A DNA stretch of 64,000 bases from Mycobacterium sp. ITM-2016-00316 (lineage in GTDB: Bacteria > Actinomycetota > Actinomycetes > Mycobacteriales > Mycobacteriaceae), in the NCBI RefSeq assembly GCF_002968335.2, contig NZ_CP134398.1, positions 1,550,001-1,614,000 of the forward strand, in the 5' to 3' direction. Position numbers and translations under genes: made by a program. The notes under the pieces are model-generated. The model did not search any database. It was not told the origin of the DNA and was given only the letters and a program-made list of their open reading frames with translations. Shown here in pieces: positions 63,103-64,000 of this stretch (positions are counted from its first letter, which is position 1; the number at the start of each line of letters is the position of its first letter).

Positions 63103-63166
63103 CGTTCAGCGCACGCGCTCCTGGCGCTCCGCGAGTACCGATCCCTGGAAGCCCATAGGAGAGACG

Positions 63167-64000
63167 ATGGCCTTCGTCATCACGCAGAATTGTTGTACAG
63201 ACGCCAGTTGTGTTCCGGTGTGCCCGGTCGACTGCATACGCCCCGTTCCGGGCGGCAACGCAGGCGCCGCGCCAATGCTGTACATCGATCCCGCCTCGTG
63301 CGTCGATTGCGGTGCCTGCGTTGCGGTGTGCCCTGTCGGGGCGATCTACCACGAGGATGAGCTTCCGGAGTCCCAGGAGCGGTTCAAGACGATCAACGCC
63401 GACTACTTTGCCGGCACGCCGCTCGACATCCGCGCTATCCCGGCGGCCTGGACACCGGCCTCGGTCGGACGCGATGCACTGCGGGTGGCCGTCGTGGGAG
63501 CGGGACCGGCGGCCTGCTATGCCGTGGCGGATCTGGCGCGTTCCCATGATGTTCGGGTGGACGTGTTCGATCGGTTGCCGACGCCCTACGGGCTGGTGCG
63601 CTTCGGCGTCGCACCCGACCACCAGCACACCAAGGACGTCACCCAGGTCTTCGCGTCGGCACTCACCAATCCCAATGTGAACTGCTATTTCAATGTCACT
63701 GTCGGCGAGGACATCTCACACGACCAGCTGATGGCCTCCTACGACGCCGTCATCTATGCGGTGGGCGCGTCCCGGTCGCGCGATCTCGGTATCCCCGGAG
63801 AAGGACTGGTGGGCAGCGTCGCCGCCGCCGACTTCGTGAGTTGGTACAACGGGCATCCCGATCACGCGGGGGCGCAGTTCGCGCTCGACACCGGACGGGC
63901 CACGATCGTCGGCAACGGCAACGTGGCGCTCGATGTGGCCCGAATGCTGGTTCTGGACCCCGCCGAACTGATGGCCACCGATATCGCCGAGCACGCACTC
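63167..64000 (+). CDS. fprB: FprB-type ferredoxin/ferredoxin-NADP reductase, 3' end cut by the window
   Basis: Open from ATG 63167 (AGGAGAGACG upstream) to the window end, 278 codons. The N-terminal 7Fe-type ferredoxin domain has Cys9, Cys15, Cys19 and a second set CVDCGACVAVCPVGAI. The adrenodoxin-reductase-like domain follows: FAD motif VAVVGAGPAACYAVADL at about residue 108, RLPTPYGLVRFGVAPDHQ, and NADP motif IVGNGNVALDVARML. The layout matches mycobacterial FprB. It supplies reducing power from NADPH to the adjacent ferredoxin and P450. Confidence 0.92.
   Translation, partial: MAFVITQNCCTDASCVPVCPVDCIRPVPGGNAGAAPMLYIDPASCVDCGACVAVCPVGAIYHEDELPESQERFKTINADYFAGTPLDIRAIPAAWTPASVGRDALRVAVVGAGPAACYAVADLARSHDVRVDVFDRLPTPYGLVRFGVAPDHQHTKDVTQVFASALTNPNVNCYFNVTVGEDISHDQLMASYDAVIYAVGASRSRDLGIPGEGLVGSVAAADFVSWYNGHPDHAGAQFALDTGRATIVGNGNVALDVARMLVLDPAELMATDIAEHAL

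Noticed and set aside
61814..63628. 604-codon antisense frame over the aldehyde dehydrogenase, ferredoxin and FprB genes
   Set aside because: Shadow of three well-identified genes with conserved motifs on the plus strand.

Overview
The window is high-GC actinobacterial DNA, most likely from a fast-growing mycobacterium (Mycolicibacterium-like). The support is a complete mce operon (two YrbE permeases, six Mce proteins, two Mce-associated proteins), two 13E12-type DUF222/HNH genes, an EspC-like type VII secretion substrate, several luciferase-like and F420-type oxidoreductases, an FprB-type ferredoxin/reductase, frequent GTG starts and ATGA/GTGA gene overlaps. The genus is inferred from gene content; no rRNA or other marker is present. 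No tRNA, rRNA, CRISPR array or intact insertion sequence was seen.

Bases 1-24,000 are a mosaic of small accessory modules: the end of araA with a coupled sugar/polyol dehydrogenase, an alpha/beta hydrolase, a TetR-P450 pair, a secreted esterase and an FAH-family hydrolase; a DUF222/HNH gene; a 37-residue zinc-ribbon gene; a metallo-beta-lactamase-fold gene destroyed by an internal inversion; a small alarmone synthetase; a Baeyer-Villiger monooxygenase-TetR-flavin monooxygenase operon; a second DUF222/HNH gene; an MFS-TetR pair; a luciferase-like oxidoreductase next to a remnant of another one; an F420-reductase-like gene with an in-frame TGA; a MarR regulator; an orphan EspC-like gene; and an NTF2-like gene. 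Gene decay is concentrated here.

Bases 22,782-34,778 hold a double-hotdog hydratase gene and the mce operon, which should encode an importer of a hydrophobic (lipid or sterol-like) substrate. mceD carries an apparent one-base deletion.

Bases 34,800-64,000 are a large catabolic locus in tightly overlapping operons. Operon 1 (35.7-49.0 kb) has an SDR, three crotonases, a two-subunit Rieske dioxygenase, an unknown 84-residue protein, a thiolase, an HMG-CoA-synthase-like protein fused to a DUF35 zinc-ribbon/OB domain, an SCP2-type thiolase, an MFE-2-like dehydrogenase and two acyl-CoA ligases. Operon 2 (50.1-56.2 kb) has a 25-codon leader ORF, a lipocalin-like protein, a MaoC hydratase, an NTF2-crotonase fusion, an acyl-CoA dehydrogenase, a phytoene-desaturase-like flavoprotein and a CitE-like lyase. 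Operon 3 (57.5-64.0 kb) has an SCP2-like carrier, a CoA ligase, a P450, an SDR, an aldehyde dehydrogenase, a 3Fe-4S ferredoxin and an FprB-type reductase. This last set reads as a complete cassette for hydroxylation, alcohol oxidation, aldehyde oxidation and CoA activation with its own electron supply.

Taken together, import (Mce), side-chain activation (operon 3), beta-oxidation-like shortening (operon 2) and ring hydroxylation with thiolytic or retro-aldol steps (operon 1) suggest breakdown of a polycyclic isoprenoid-type compound. The standard KshA/HsaC/KstD cholesterol ring-degradation genes and the KstR-type palindrome were not seen, so the substrate is probably not handled by the classical cholesterol route. 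Related AT-rich motifs (around TAACCTAGATTAGAAA, and TTTAATGTTGATTA) recur before several of these operons and may mark one regulon.
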